Assembly (NCBI GenBank): GCA_023424585.1
Contig: JAFADT010000210.1
Coordinates: 1 to 13,383, forward strand
From: Pseudomonadota bacterium
GTDB taxonomy: Bacteria > Myxococcota > Myxococcia > Myxococcales > Myxococcaceae
Direction: 5' to 3'
DNA length: 13,383 nucleotides
Below the pieces are notes generated by a model. The model saw nothing but the letters and a program-made list of their open reading frames with translations. It had not been told where the DNA came from and did not search any database. Both the position numbers and the translations under genes were made by a program. The stretch's first letter is position 1. Each line of letters begins with the position of its first letter. This document shows, in pieces, positions 1 through 8,506 of the stretch.

Positions 1-16
1 CGGCATGGGCATGTAG
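1..16 (+). CDS. Possible 3' end of an upstream gene (last four codons plus stop)
   Basis: Reading + strand frame 2 gives Gly-Met-Gly-Met followed by TAG at 14-16. This is too short to identify. It is listed because a well-formed intrinsic terminator pointing the same way starts 40 bp downstream, which implies a + strand transcript entering from the left. The alternative is the start of a minus-strand gene, since ATG codons read leftward from 12 and 6. The sequence cannot separate the two with certainty. Confidence 0.35.
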
Positions 17-55
17 TCACCCCACCCTTCCCCGCTGCTCCAGGGGACGGGACTT

Positions 56-101
56 GACGGCCTCCGGCGCCCACCTGGCTCCGGGGGCCGTCGTGTTTTT
101 T
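56..101 (+). terminator. Rho-independent terminator of the upstream gene
   Basis: GACGGCCTCCGG (56-67) pairs with CCGGGGGCCGTC (81-92), giving a 12-bp stem with a single G-U pair and a 13-nt loop. It is followed by GTG and a run of six T (96-101). The order of GC-rich stem then U-tract is the classical intrinsic terminator on the + strand. A second, weaker repeat (74-82 with 105-113) overlaps it and would compete with the main stem. Confidence 0.75.
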
Positions 102-173
102 CAGGGAGCCAGGCGCGCGCGAAGGCCGTGGCCCCGCGTGCAACCGACCCTTAGGTTTGGCATCAAGAGAGCC

Positions 174-180
174 AGGAGGA
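174..180 (+). promoter_or_regulatory. Ribosome binding site of the glutaredoxin gene
   Basis: AGGAGGA lies 5 nt before the ATG at 186. It selects this start over longer in-frame extensions reaching back to position 54, which would run through the terminator and add a low-complexity Arg-rich leader. Confidence 0.85.
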
Positions 181-185
181 AGTCC

Positions 186-443
186 ATGAAGCCCGTGAAG
201 ATCTACACGACGACCTATTGTGGCTTTTGCGTGCGGGCGAAGGACCTGCTCAAGCGCAAGGGCGTGGCCTACGAGGAGGTGGACGTCACCGGGGACGACG
301 AGGCCCGCGCGAAGCTGGTGGAGCTGAGCAACGGTCAGCGCACCGTGCCGCAGATCTTCATCGGGGACACGCACGTGGGCGGCTACTCCGACATGGCCGC
401 GCTCGACCGCGAGGGCAAGCTGGATCCCATGCTCCACGCATAG
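186..443 (+). CDS. grxC: Glutaredoxin (GrxC type, dithiol CGFC active site)
   Basis: This is an 85-residue cytoplasmic thiol-disulfide oxidoreductase of the thioredoxin fold. The usual family role is to reduce protein disulfides and mixed glutathione disulfides using glutathione. The active site is Cys12-Gly-Phe-Cys15, preceded by the first strand (KIYTTTY). The cis-proline motif is Thr53-Val54-Pro55, and the glutathione-binding Gly-Gly-Tyr-x-Asp is at 65-69. Length matches GrxC proteins (about 82-88 residues). CGFC replaces the commoner CPYC but keeps both cysteines, so a dithiol mechanism is expected. The start is fixed by AGGAGGA at 174-180. The gene follows a terminator, so it should have its own promoter in 102-173; I see no convincing -35/-10 pair there. 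The next gene starts 98 bp downstream on the same strand. Confidence 0.93.
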   Translation: MKPVKIYTTTYCGFCVRAKDLLKRKGVAYEEVDVTGDDEARAKLVELSNGQRTVPQIFIGDTHVGGYSDMAALDREGKLDPMLHA

Positions 444-541
444 GCGGCCAGGCGGCCGGGCCCCGGGTCCGGACGCCACCCGCTTCCCCGCGTGCCTACC
501 TTCTCCGCCAGGACCTTCACCCCTTTCGCGGGAGGAACACC

Positions 542-928
542 ATGGCGGGCGGACAGGAAGTCACCGGGACCCGGGATGAACACCACGACCTCATCAGCAC
601 GCTCTACCACCTGCTCAAGGGCGCGTCGGTGAGCGAGCAGTACCTGCGCGACGCGGAGGCCGCGGGGGACCAGGAGCTGGCGCAGCTCTTCCGGGACTGG
701 CAGGAGGAGCAGCGAAACCTGGCCGAGCGCGCCAAGAACCTGCTGGGCGCGCGCATGATGAACGCGCGGGGCCGCGCGGCGAAGGGCCCGGCCAGGAAGG
801 TGCCCACGCGCGACGTGAAGGGCCCCACCAACGCCACCGTGCGCTCGGGCGGAGGCCCCGGCGACGACGCGGTGGACGAGCAGTCCAAGGAGTCGTTCCC
901 CGCGAGCGACGCACCCGCGACGTACTGA
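542..928 (+). CDS. Small protein with helical N-terminus and C-terminal ESFPASD motif
   Basis: A 128-residue protein of unknown function. Residues 10-70 are rich in Leu/Ala/Glu/Gln and look like a pair of amphipathic helices (a possible helical hairpin, perhaps ferritin-like; inference). Residues 71-105 form a basic Gly/Ala/Pro/Lys linker that is probably disordered. The C-terminus (about 108-124) carries Asp-Asp-Ala-Val-Asp-Glu and then Glu-Ser-Phe-Pro-Ala-Ser-Asp. Tails of the VDE...ESFPASDPP kind recur at the ends of many short bacterial proteins, and I know of no firm role for them. There is no signal peptide or membrane segment, so it is probably cytoplasmic. The start is supported by GGAGGA at 531-536, 5 nt before the ATG. 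It lies 98 bp after grxC and may share its transcript; a terminator-like hairpin follows at 972-989. Confidence 0.85.
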   Translation: MAGGQEVTGTRDEHHDLISTLYHLLKGASVSEQYLRDAEAAGDQELAQLFRDWQEEQRNLAERAKNLLGARMMNARGRAAKGPARKVPTRDVKGPTNATVRSGGGPGDDAVDEQSKESFPASDAPATY

Positions 929-971
929 CGCGCGCGAAGAGAGGCTGGAAGGCCGGCCCGACGTCCCCGGT

Positions 972-997
972 AGGGGCGGATGGGCCCCTTCTGTCTT
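972..997 (+). terminator. Probable intrinsic terminator after the ESFPASD gene
   Basis: AGGGGC (972-977) and GCCCCT (984-989) form a 6-bp stem with a GGATGG loop, followed by TTCTGTCTTC, which is U-rich but interrupted. It sits 43 bp past the stop at 928 and before the regulator's leader. The short stem and imperfect U-tract make it a weak to moderate candidate. Confidence 0.45.
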
Positions 998-1034
998 CAC
1001 CTTCAACGGACGTTTCCGGATCCACTTCTTCCGC

Positions 1035-1064
1035 TTGCCCCCTGTGTCCAGTCCCCCCTAAAGA
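1035..1064 (+). promoter_or_regulatory. Candidate sigma-70-type promoter for the FHA regulator
   Basis: TTGCCC (1035-1040), an 18-bp spacer and TAAAGA (1059-1064) lie about 70 bp before the start codon at 1133. TAAAGA is among the few A/T-rich hexamers in this GC-rich leader. Each box is only a partial match to consensus, so this remains tentative. Confidence 0.3.
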
Positions 1065-1132
1065 GGCGGGACTCAGGGCGACGAGGGGTGTTTTTGCCCC
1101 CCACGCCCCGTTGAGACCAGGGGTCCGTGAAC

Positions 1133-2515
<1,383 letters not shown>

Positions 2516-2562
2516 GCGCCCGACCGCAGTCCCCACCACCCCAACCGGGAGAAAGCCTCACC

Positions 2563-3771
2563 ATGCTGAAGCGTCTCGCCGTCGCCTCCGTCATCCTCAC
2601 CGCCGCCTGTGCGGGCCAGCAGAAGACCGATGCCACCGAAGGTCAGAAGCAGATGACCAAGGAAGAGCGGCTGCGCATCACCAACCAGCCCCCGTTCGAC
2701 CTGGCGACCTGCTTCCCGCACGAGCAGACCCTGCCCGCCCCCGCCAACGAGGGCGTCCTCGTGGGCGCGCTCCTGAGCGTCCGTCCGGACGTGCTGGAGT
2801 GCCTGGTGGACCCGGCCCACCGCGGCCCGGCGGCCAGCACCAAGGTGACGGTGAAGACGACCGTCAACGCCCAGGGCGCCACGCACGCCGTCTCCGGTGA
2901 CAACCTCACCCCGGCCGGCACGGCCTGCATCCAGAACGTGCTGGACACGCGCGTGAAGCCCGCGCCGCTGGCGGCGGACGCCAAGCCCGTGGAGGCCACG
3001 TACGAGTACGACCACGCCACCGCCAACAACCCGTCCGTCACCCTGGGCATCAACGAGGGCTCGGACTTCTCCGGCGCGGTGCGCCTGGCGCAGAAGAGCT
3101 GGTGTGACTGCTTCGCCGGCTACAAGGCGTCCACGCCGCCGGTGCTGAGCGCCGACATCCACATCGTGAAGGGCCAGCCCAACCCGACGGAGGTCGTCTT
3201 CAAGCCCTCCGGTAGCACCGAGGGCGACCAGCTGGCGGCCTGCATGCAGGCGAAGATCGCCGCCATGCCGGCGTCCACGACGGGCGAGCTGAAGTTCCCC
3301 TTCCGCTTCGTGTTCTTCAACTCGCAGGCCCCGGTGGAGGCCTCCGCGAGCATGCCGCCGGAGCTGCGCTTCTTCCAGCTGGAGCTGGCGCGCACCCAGA
3401 CGGCCGCCGCGTCCGCCATCGCCTTCGGCGCGCGCACCAACGCGGCGGACACGTATGACGCCGTCGTGCAGAAGTACACCAAGACGAAGGACTACAAGCT
3501 CTTCGACGAGCTGTCCTCCAAGTGCAACGCCCTGGTGGAGGCCGCCACCCAGTGGGTGGACGCGCTCAAGACGCAGGAGAGCGTGGACCAGACGACGCTG
3601 ACGCTGGTGCAGGAGCTCAAGGCCCAGAAGGAAGACTGGGCCCCGGTGGAGACCGCCAGCCAGGAGGCCCTGGCCAACACCCAGAAGGACCTCTCCGCCG
3701 CCCAGCAGCGGCTGGCCGCGGACCAGGGCGCCTGCCCGAAGAAGAGCTACGCCCCGACGAAGAAGAAGTAG
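2563..3771 (+). CDS. Putative lipoprotein with two similar Cys-paired domains
   Basis: A 402-residue envelope protein that I cannot assign to a named family. The N-terminus MLKRLAVASVILTAAC is a lipoprotein signal with Cys16 as the acylation site (Thr at -3 is acceptable but not ideal). Two related segments follow: about 80-150 and 183-253. Each begins with a Cys, has a beta-rich stretch, then Ala-Cys-(Ile/Met)-Gln 42-44 residues later (C80/C122 and C183/C227), then a basic/Pro stretch and a final strand. The pattern resembles TonB-C/AgmX-PglI C-terminal type domains (inference). Residues 265-390 are helical, and 360-388 could form a coiled coil; the tail is Lys-rich. The ATG at 2563 follows GGGAGA (2547-2552) and exposes the signal peptide. 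A GTG at 2512 overlapping the regulator's stop would add 17 Pro-rich residues before it and is less likely. Probably cotranscribed with the regulator. Confidence 0.82.
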   Translation: MLKRLAVASVILTAACAGQQKTDATEGQKQMTKEERLRITNQPPFDLATCFPHEQTLPAPANEGVLVGALLSVRPDVLECLVDPAHRGPAASTKVTVKTTVNAQGATHAVSGDNLTPAGTACIQNVLDTRVKPAPLAADAKPVEATYEYDHATANNPSVTLGINEGSDFSGAVRLAQKSWCDCFAGYKASTPPVLSADIHIVKGQPNPTEVVFKPSGSTEGDQLAACMQAKIAAMPASTTGELKFPFRFVFFNSQAPVEASASMPPELRFFQLELARTQTAAASAIAFGARTNAADTYDAVVQKYTKTKDYKLFDELSSKCNALVEAATQWVDALKTQESVDQTTLTLVQELKAQKEDWAPVETASQEALANTQKDLSAAQQRLAADQGACPKKSYAPTKKK

Positions 3772-3802
3772 CCCTTCGCGGCACGCGGCTCCTGAAATGA
3801 GA

Positions 3803-3845
3803 ACGGGCGCTCCGGAGGACATCCCGGAGCGCCCGTCTGCTTTTC
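3803..3845. terminator. Bidirectional intrinsic terminator between convergent genes
   Basis: CGGGCGCTCCGG (3804-3815) and CCGGAGCGCCCG (3824-3835) are perfect inverted repeats with an 8-nt loop; A3803-T3836 extends the stem to 13 bp. Rightward it is followed by TCTGCTTTTC. Leftward, on the minus strand, it is followed by TTCTCATTTC. It lies between the lipoprotein stop (3771) and the smc stop (3874) and can end both transcripts. Confidence 0.85.
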
Positions 3846-3873
3846 AGCGGTGGGCCCTGCCCTGCCGCGCGCC

Positions 3874-6800
3874 CTACGACGCGGCGGGGACCTTGTCGTC
3901 GTTGTGCGCGGTCGCCTCGCGTATCTTCACGCTGACGAGCTTGGAGATGCCGGGCTCCTCCATGGTGACGCCGTAGAGCGTGTCGGCGATCTCCATGGTG
4001 CGCTTGTTGTGGGTGATGAGGATGAACTGCGACTGGTTGCTCATCTCCTTCACCATGTCGTTGTAGCGGCCCACGTTGCCCTCATCCAGCGGGGCGTCGA
4101 CCTCGTCCAGGAGGCAGAAGGGCGTGGGCTTGATGAGGAAGATGCCGAAGATGAGCGCCACGGCGGTGAGGGCCTTCTCGCCGCCGGAGAGCAGGTTGAC
4201 GCTCTGGAGCTTCTTGCCCGGCGGCTGGGCCACGATCTCGACGCCCGGCTCGCCGTTGGGGCCCTCCTGCGTCAGCACGAGGCTGGCGCGGCCACCGCCG
4301 AAGAGGCGCGGGAAGATGGCCTGGAACTTGTCGTTCACCACGTCGAAGGTCTGCTTGAAGCGCTCGCGGCTGGTCGCGTCGATGCGGACGATGGCCTCCT
4401 TCAGCTGGCTGATGGACGCCGTGAGGTCCTGGCGCTGGGCGGAGAGGAACTCGAAGCGCTTGGACAGCTCCGCGTGCTCGTCGATGGCGGTGAGGTTGAT
4501 CTCCCCCATCTTCTCCACCTGCGCGCGCAGGTCCTTGAGCTCGCTCTCCACCTCCGGCGAGAGGGGCGCCAGCAGGTGGTAGTTGTGCAGCTCCGCGGCC
4601 AGCTCCAGCTGGTAGCGCTCGCGGATGCCGGCGGCCAGGTGCTCCAGCTCCAGGCCGATCTCCTTCTCGCGCAGGGTGATCTGCGACAGGCCCTGCATGA
4701 GCTCGTCCAGGCGGCCGCGCAGCTCGCGGAAGGCGGTGTCCTGCTCGCGCACCTCCGCGGTGGCGGTGGCGTGCGCGGCGCGGCGGGCCTCCAGGGTCTC
4801 CGCGGCCGCGCGGTGCTCCTCCGCCCGCTGCTCGCGGGTGGACTCCAGCTCCGCGAGCCGGCCCTGCAGCAGCTCCACCCTGGCGCGGCCTTCCGTCACC
4901 GTGCCCTGCAGGCGGCTGACGCGCGCCTCCATGTCGCGGCGCTGCGCCACCAGGCTCTCCAGCTCCTTGCGGGCGGACTCGCCGCGCTCGCTGCCGGCGG
5001 CCACCTTCACGCGCAGGCCCATCAGGTCCGCGGACGCCGTGTCCGCGCGCTGGCGCAGGCCCTCCAGCTCCCCCGCGTACTGGCGCACGCGCTCCTCGCG
5101 CGCCTCGCGGTCCGCCTGGCCGTGGGCCACCTCGCCGCGGCTGGCCTCCTCCTCGTTGGCGAGCGCGGTGTGGCTCTGCGCGAGCTGCCCCTCCTCGCCC
5201 TCCAGGGCGCGCAGCCGCTCGCGCACCCGGGCCAGGTCCTCGCTCGCCTTGTGGAGGTCCTTCTCCTGGCTGGCCAGGTTGACCTCCTCCGCGTGCTGCT
5301 CCTTGCCCAGGCCCTTGAGGACGGCCTCCGCCTGCCCCATCTGCTTCTGGAGCGTGTAGTGGCGGGTCAGGATCTCGTTGTAGCGCTCCTCCACGCGGGC
5401 GACCTCCGCCGCCAGCTCCGCGATCTCGCGCTTCTTCTGGAGCGCGCCCACCGCCGCGCCCTCGCGCTCGCCGCCGGTGATGGAGCCGTCCGCGCGGAAC
5501 ACCTCGCCGTCCAGCGTGACGAGCGTCACCGGCGTGGAGGTGCCTTCCGCGTACTCGCGCGCGGCGACCAGGTCCTGGACGATGACCACGTCGCCCAGGA
5601 GCAGCTTGAGCACCGGCTCCAGCGCGGGCTCGCAGGACACCTCCTTGAGCGCGTGCGCCAGCACGCCCGGGCGCGTGAGGTCCGGCTCCACGAAGGCCCG
5701 GGCCTGCTCCATGGAGGGCACCGGCAGGAAGGTGCCGCGCCCTTCCGCGTGGCCCTTCAGGTACTCCACCAGCTCCACGCCCTTCTCGCGGCTGTCCACG
5801 ATGACGTGCTGGAGCCGCTCGCCCAGGGCGGCCTCCACCGCGCGCTCGTAGCGCGAGGAGGTGACCGTGAGGACATCCGCCACCAGGCCGAAGATGCCCT
5901 GCTCGCGGGCGGCCTCCGCGGCGCGCACCATGACGGCGCGCACGCCCCGGTCGAAGCCGTCGTAGTTCTTCTGGATGTCCTCCAGGGAGGACAGGCGGCT
6001 GCGCTTGTCGCTCAGCTCCTCGCGCAGCGCGATGACCTGGACCTCGTTCTCCGTGAAGGCCTCGCGCGTGCGGGTGAGGGCCTCCTCCTCGTGGCCCCGG
6101 CGCTCGGCCAGCTCGGAGGCCAGGTGGCGCGTGTCCTCCACGTGCCTGGCCGCCTGGGTGCGCACGGCGTCCAGCGCCTGCTCCTGGGCGCGGAGGGCCT
6201 CCAGCTCACCGGCGAGCTTCGCGCGGCGGGCCTCCAGGTCCGCGCGCTGGCGCGCGAGGTTGACCAGGTTGCTCTCGTGGTTCGCCAGGCGCGTGGCCAC
6301 GGCGACCAGCCCCGCCCGCTCCTGCTCCAGGCGCAGGGAGACCTCTGTCTGGAGCACGGAGACACGGCGCTGCTCCTCCAGGGCCACCTGCATGGCCACT
6401 TCGTCTTCCTTGTACGAGCCGGCGATGCCCGACAGCTCCGCCTCGCGGGCCGTCATGGTCTGCACGACCTCGGCCTGCCGCGCGAGCAGCGCGTCCAGCT
6501 CCGCCTGCGCGGACTCCACGCGCGCGCCGGTCTCCTCGAAGTCGCGGCGGCCGTAGGCCAGCTCCTGCGCGTCGCGCTGCAGGGCGCTCTCCAGCGCGTG
6601 CACCTCGCCGGCGTACTGCTGGAGGGCCGCCCCTTCCGCGTCCAGCTCCGCGCGGCGCCGGGTGATGACCTCCTCCAGCTCCTTCACCTTGTCCAGGCCC
6701 TCGCGCTCCTCGCCGCCCAGGTTCTCCAGGCGCGACTGGAGCACGCGCTTCTCCGCCATCAGCTCCAGGGAGCGGTGGCTGGCGGAGTGCAAATCAATCT

Positions 6801-7482
6801 CCCGCATGCGCGCCTTGAGCTTGCGGTACTTCTCCGCCTTCTTCGCCTGGCGCGACAGCGTGTCGAGCCGCTTCTCCAGCTCGCCGGTGATGTCGTTGAC
6901 GCGCAGGAGGTTGGCCTCGGTGGCCTCCAGCTTGCGCTCGGCGGCCTTGCGGCGGGCCTTGTACTTGGTGACGCCCGCGGCCTCCTCCAGGAGGTGCCGG
7001 CGGTCCTCCGGCTTGCTGGAGACGATGAGGCCCACGCGGCCCTGCTCGATGATGGAGTAGGCCTTGGTGCCCACGCCCGTGCCGAGGAACAGCTCGGTGA
7101 TGTCCAGCAGGCGGCAGGCCGTCTTGTTGATGAGGTACTCGGAGTCGCCGTTGCGGAAGAGGCGGCGCGTCACGGTGATCTCGCTGAAGCCCTGGTACTG
7201 GGGCGCCAGCGTGTCCGTGTCGTCCACGAGGAAGGTGAGCGACACCTCCGCCATGGACAGGGGCGGCTTGTTCTCCGAGCCGTTGAAGATGACGTCTTCC
7301 ATGCCGCGGCCGCGCAGGTTCTTCGCGCTCTGCTCGCCCATCACCCAGCGGATGGCGTCCACGACGTTGGATTTGCCACACCCGTTGGGGCCGACGACGC
7401 CGGTGACCCCCTCGTCGAAGGAGAAGACGCTCCGCTCCATGAACGACTTGAAGCCGGTGATGTCCAGGCGCTTGATTCGCAT
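3874..7482 (-). CDS. smc: Chromosome segregation ATPase SMC
   Basis: A 1202-residue structural-maintenance-of-chromosomes protein, normal length for bacterial SMC. It dimerises, binds DNA and, with ScpA/ScpB, organises and segregates the chromosome. The N-terminal head has MRIKRLDITGFKSF and Walker A GPNGCGKS (31-38). Coiled coil runs about 175-510. The hinge is about 525-675, ending in DGSITGGE. The returning coiled coil runs about 680-1045. The C-terminal head carries the signature LLSGGEK (1097-1103), Walker B FCLLDE (1122-1127) and the D-loop. All ATPase motifs are intact. The start at 7482 matches the conserved N-terminus and has AGGGAGG (plus coordinates 7492-7498) 9 nt upstream; an in-frame extension to 7614 has no family support. 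scpA and scpB are not in the window. It is transcribed leftward as a single gene ending at the shared terminator. Its opposite strand is open for 1258 codons, a GC-bias artefact. Confidence 0.98.
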   Translation of the reverse strand: MRIKRLDITGFKSFMERSVFSFDEGVTGVVGPNGCGKSNVVDAIRWVMGEQSAKNLRGRGMEDVIFNGSENKPPLSMAEVSLTFLVDDTDTLAPQYQGFSEITVTRRLFRNGDSEYLINKTACRLLDITELFLGTGVGTKAYSIIEQGRVGLIVSSKPEDRRHLLEEAAGVTKYKARRKAAERKLEATEANLLRVNDITGELEKRLDTLSRQAKKAEKYRKLKARMREIDLHSASHRSLELMAEKRVLQSRLENLGGEEREGLDKVKELEEVITRRRAELDAEGAALQQYAGEVHALESALQRDAQELAYGRRDFEETGARVESAQAELDALLARQAEVVQTMTAREAELSGIAGSYKEDEVAMQVALEEQRRVSVLQTEVSLRLEQERAGLVAVATRLANHESNLVNLARQRADLEARRAKLAGELEALRAQEQALDAVRTQAARHVEDTRHLASELAERRGHEEEALTRTREAFTENEVQVIALREELSDKRSRLSSLEDIQKNYDGFDRGVRAVMVRAAEAAREQGIFGLVADVLTVTSSRYERAVEAALGERLQHVIVDSREKGVELVEYLKGHAEGRGTFLPVPSMEQARAFVEPDLTRPGVLAHALKEVSCEPALEPVLKLLLGDVVIVQDLVAAREYAEGTSTPVTLVTLDGEVFRADGSITGGEREGAAVGALQKKREIAELAAEVARVEERYNEILTRHYTLQKQMGQAEAVLKGLGKEQHAEEVNLASQEKDLHKASEDLARVRERLRALEGEEGQLAQSHTALANEEEASRGEVAHGQADREAREERVRQYAGELEGLRQRADTASADLMGLRVKVAAGSERGESARKELESLVAQRRDMEARVSRLQGTVTEGRARVELLQGRLAELESTREQRAEEHRAAAETLEARRAAHATATAEVREQDTAFRELRGRLDELMQGLSQITLREKEIGLELEHLAAGIRERYQLELAAELHNYHLLAPLSPEVESELKDLRAQVEKMGEINLTAIDEHAELSKRFEFLSAQRQDLTASISQLKEAIVRIDATSRERFKQTFDVVNDKFQAIFPRLFGGGRASLVLTQEGPNGEPGVEIVAQPPGKKLQSVNLLSGGEKALTAVALIFGIFLIKPTPFCLLDEVDAPLDEGNVGRYNDMVKEMSNQSQFILITHNKRTMEIADTLYGVTMEEPGISKLVSVKIREATAHNDDKVPAAS

Positions 7483-7565
7483 GCCAGCGGGCCTCCCTAC
7501 AGGCCGACGGTGAAGCGGGTGAAAACGCGCGCGAGGCCGGAAAATCGGCTCCGCAGCGTTCGGCA

Positions 7566-7595
7566 GGAGTACCAATCCACCCCGCCGGGGATCAA
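7566..7595 (-). promoter_or_regulatory. Weak candidate promoter for smc
   Basis: On the minus strand, TTGATC (7595-7590) and TACTCC (7571-7566) are separated by 18 bp, about 85 bp before the smc start. The -35 box is a fair match and the -10 box a poor one. It is the best pair I see in the 249-bp divergent region 7483-7731. Confidence 0.2.
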
Positions 7596-7665
7596 GCGTG
7601 ACCATGCCACGCATGACCCTATGTGACGTGCTACAGGCCGGTAGGCGAGCGTCCCTGCGTCACCC

Positions 7666-7693
7666 TTGCAAAGCAGTCGGCCCACCCTACCTT
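7666..7693 (+). promoter_or_regulatory. Candidate promoter for the exported DUF3108-like gene
   Basis: TTGCAA (7666-7671), a 16-bp spacer and TACCTT (7688-7693) lie just before GGAGG (7709-7713). The position is right for a short leader into the + strand gene. Both boxes deviate from consensus. The rest of the divergent region 7483-7731 holds no ORF or strong repeat. Confidence 0.3.
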
Positions 7694-7731
7694 CCTCTTG
7701 ACCTTTCTGGAGGCGTCCTACGTTCCAGCCC

Positions 7732-8502
7732 TTGCTTGCCTTGTCGCTCCTCGTGGGCGCGTCTCCGACGTCCCAGGTAGCACCCCGGTCTGACATGGTG
7801 GTGGCGGCGGCGCCGGCCCCCTGTCCGAACCCCTGGTTTCCCATGGAGGACGGCCTGACGCTGACCTACCGGGCCGGCCGCTCGTCGGAGCTGGTGCTGA
7901 CGACGAAGGACGTCGCCCCGGCCGCGGACGGGACGGTGAAGGCCACGCTGGCGGTGAGCCTCAAGGGGCGCAGCGGCAAGACGGACCTCACCTGCGACGC
8001 GGACGGCGTGCGCACGGGCCTGGGCGGCCTGGAGGGCACGCTCCTGTCCGCGTCCGGCATGGACGTGCAGGTGGTGAACGCGGAGGGCGCGGCCGTGCCG
8101 GCGCCGTCCGTGATGGTGCCGGGGGGCACCTGGAAGAACAGCCTGTCGGTGAAGCTCCAGCCGCCGGCGAAGAAGGGCGGCCTGCGCCCCATCATCGCCA
8201 CGACCTTCGACAAGGAGGCCACGGTGGTGGGCGAGGAGGAGATCACCGTCCAGGCGGGCACCTTCAAGGCGCTGAAGATCAGGAACATCACCACGGCCCG
8301 CGCCAGCCGCCCCGGCGCGGAGGGGCGCTCCATGGAGAGCTTCATGTGGTTCGCGCCGGAGGTGGGCATCCTCAAGCTGACCACGGACGGAGAGACGAAC
8401 CTGGAGCTGCTCAAGGTGGACCGGCCCCACGCCAAGGTGAAGCCCGCGGCGGTCCAGGGCGGCGCGAAGAAGAAGGCCGTGAAGCAGCCCACCAAGAGCT
8501 AG
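7732..8502 (+). CDS. Exported protein resembling the DUF3108/TapB group; start codon uncertain
   Basis: About 256 residues, probably exported to the periplasm. Numbering from TTG 7732, the N-terminus (LLALSLLVGASPTSQVA) is the hydrophobic core of a signal peptide with a likely cleavage site after Ser14 or Ala17. The mature part is beta-rich. FPMEDGLTLTYR (36-47), ITVQAGTFKALKI (171-183) and WFAPEVGILKL (206-216) are the three marks of lipocalin-like beta-sandwich proteins of the DUF3108/TapB type, whose function is poorly known. The tail (235-256) is Lys-rich. The start is unclear: GGAGG at 7709-7713 is 18 nt from TTG 7732 but 6 nt from an in-frame ACG at 7720, and the frame is open only back to a TGA at 7699-7701. 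An ATG at 7795 would remove the signal peptide. It is convergent with the CNNM gene, the two stops being separated by 4 bp. Confidence 0.82.
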   Translation: MLALSLLVGASPTSQVAPRSDMVVAAAPAPCPNPWFPMEDGLTLTYRAGRSSELVLTTKDVAPAADGTVKATLAVSLKGRSGKTDLTCDADGVRTGLGGLEGTLLSASGMDVQVVNAEGAAVPAPSVMVPGGTWKNSLSVKLQPPAKKGGLRPIIATTFDKEATVVGEEEITVQAGTFKALKIRNITTARASRPGAEGRSMESFMWFAPEVGILKLTTDGETNLELLKVDRPHAKVKPAAVQGGAKKKAVKQPTKS

Positions 8503-8506
8503 CGCT

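Noticed and set aside
145..170. A TTTGGCATCAAG stretch before grxC considered as a sigma-54 -24/-12 site
   Set aside because: It has a TGGCA-like box, but no GC-containing -12 element (TTGC type) follows at the required spacing.
1081..1112. A G-run/T-run/C-run segment before the regulator considered as a terminator or attenuator
   Set aside because: GGGG and CCCC can pair across TGTTTTTG, but the stem is only 4 bp and the T-run lies in the loop rather than after the stem.
3850..7626. A 1258-codon open frame on the + strand covering the whole smc gene in antisense
   Set aside because: The product is a Leu/Arg/His/Ala-rich low-complexity string with no domains. It stays open because the antisense stops would need TTA, CTA or TCA codons in smc, which are rare at this GC content. 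smc itself is unmistakable.
7598..7780. A 60-codon + strand frame in the smc/exported-protein intergenic region
   Set aside because: No ribosome site, mixed composition, and it overlaps the likely promoter and signal-peptide region of the next gene in another frame.
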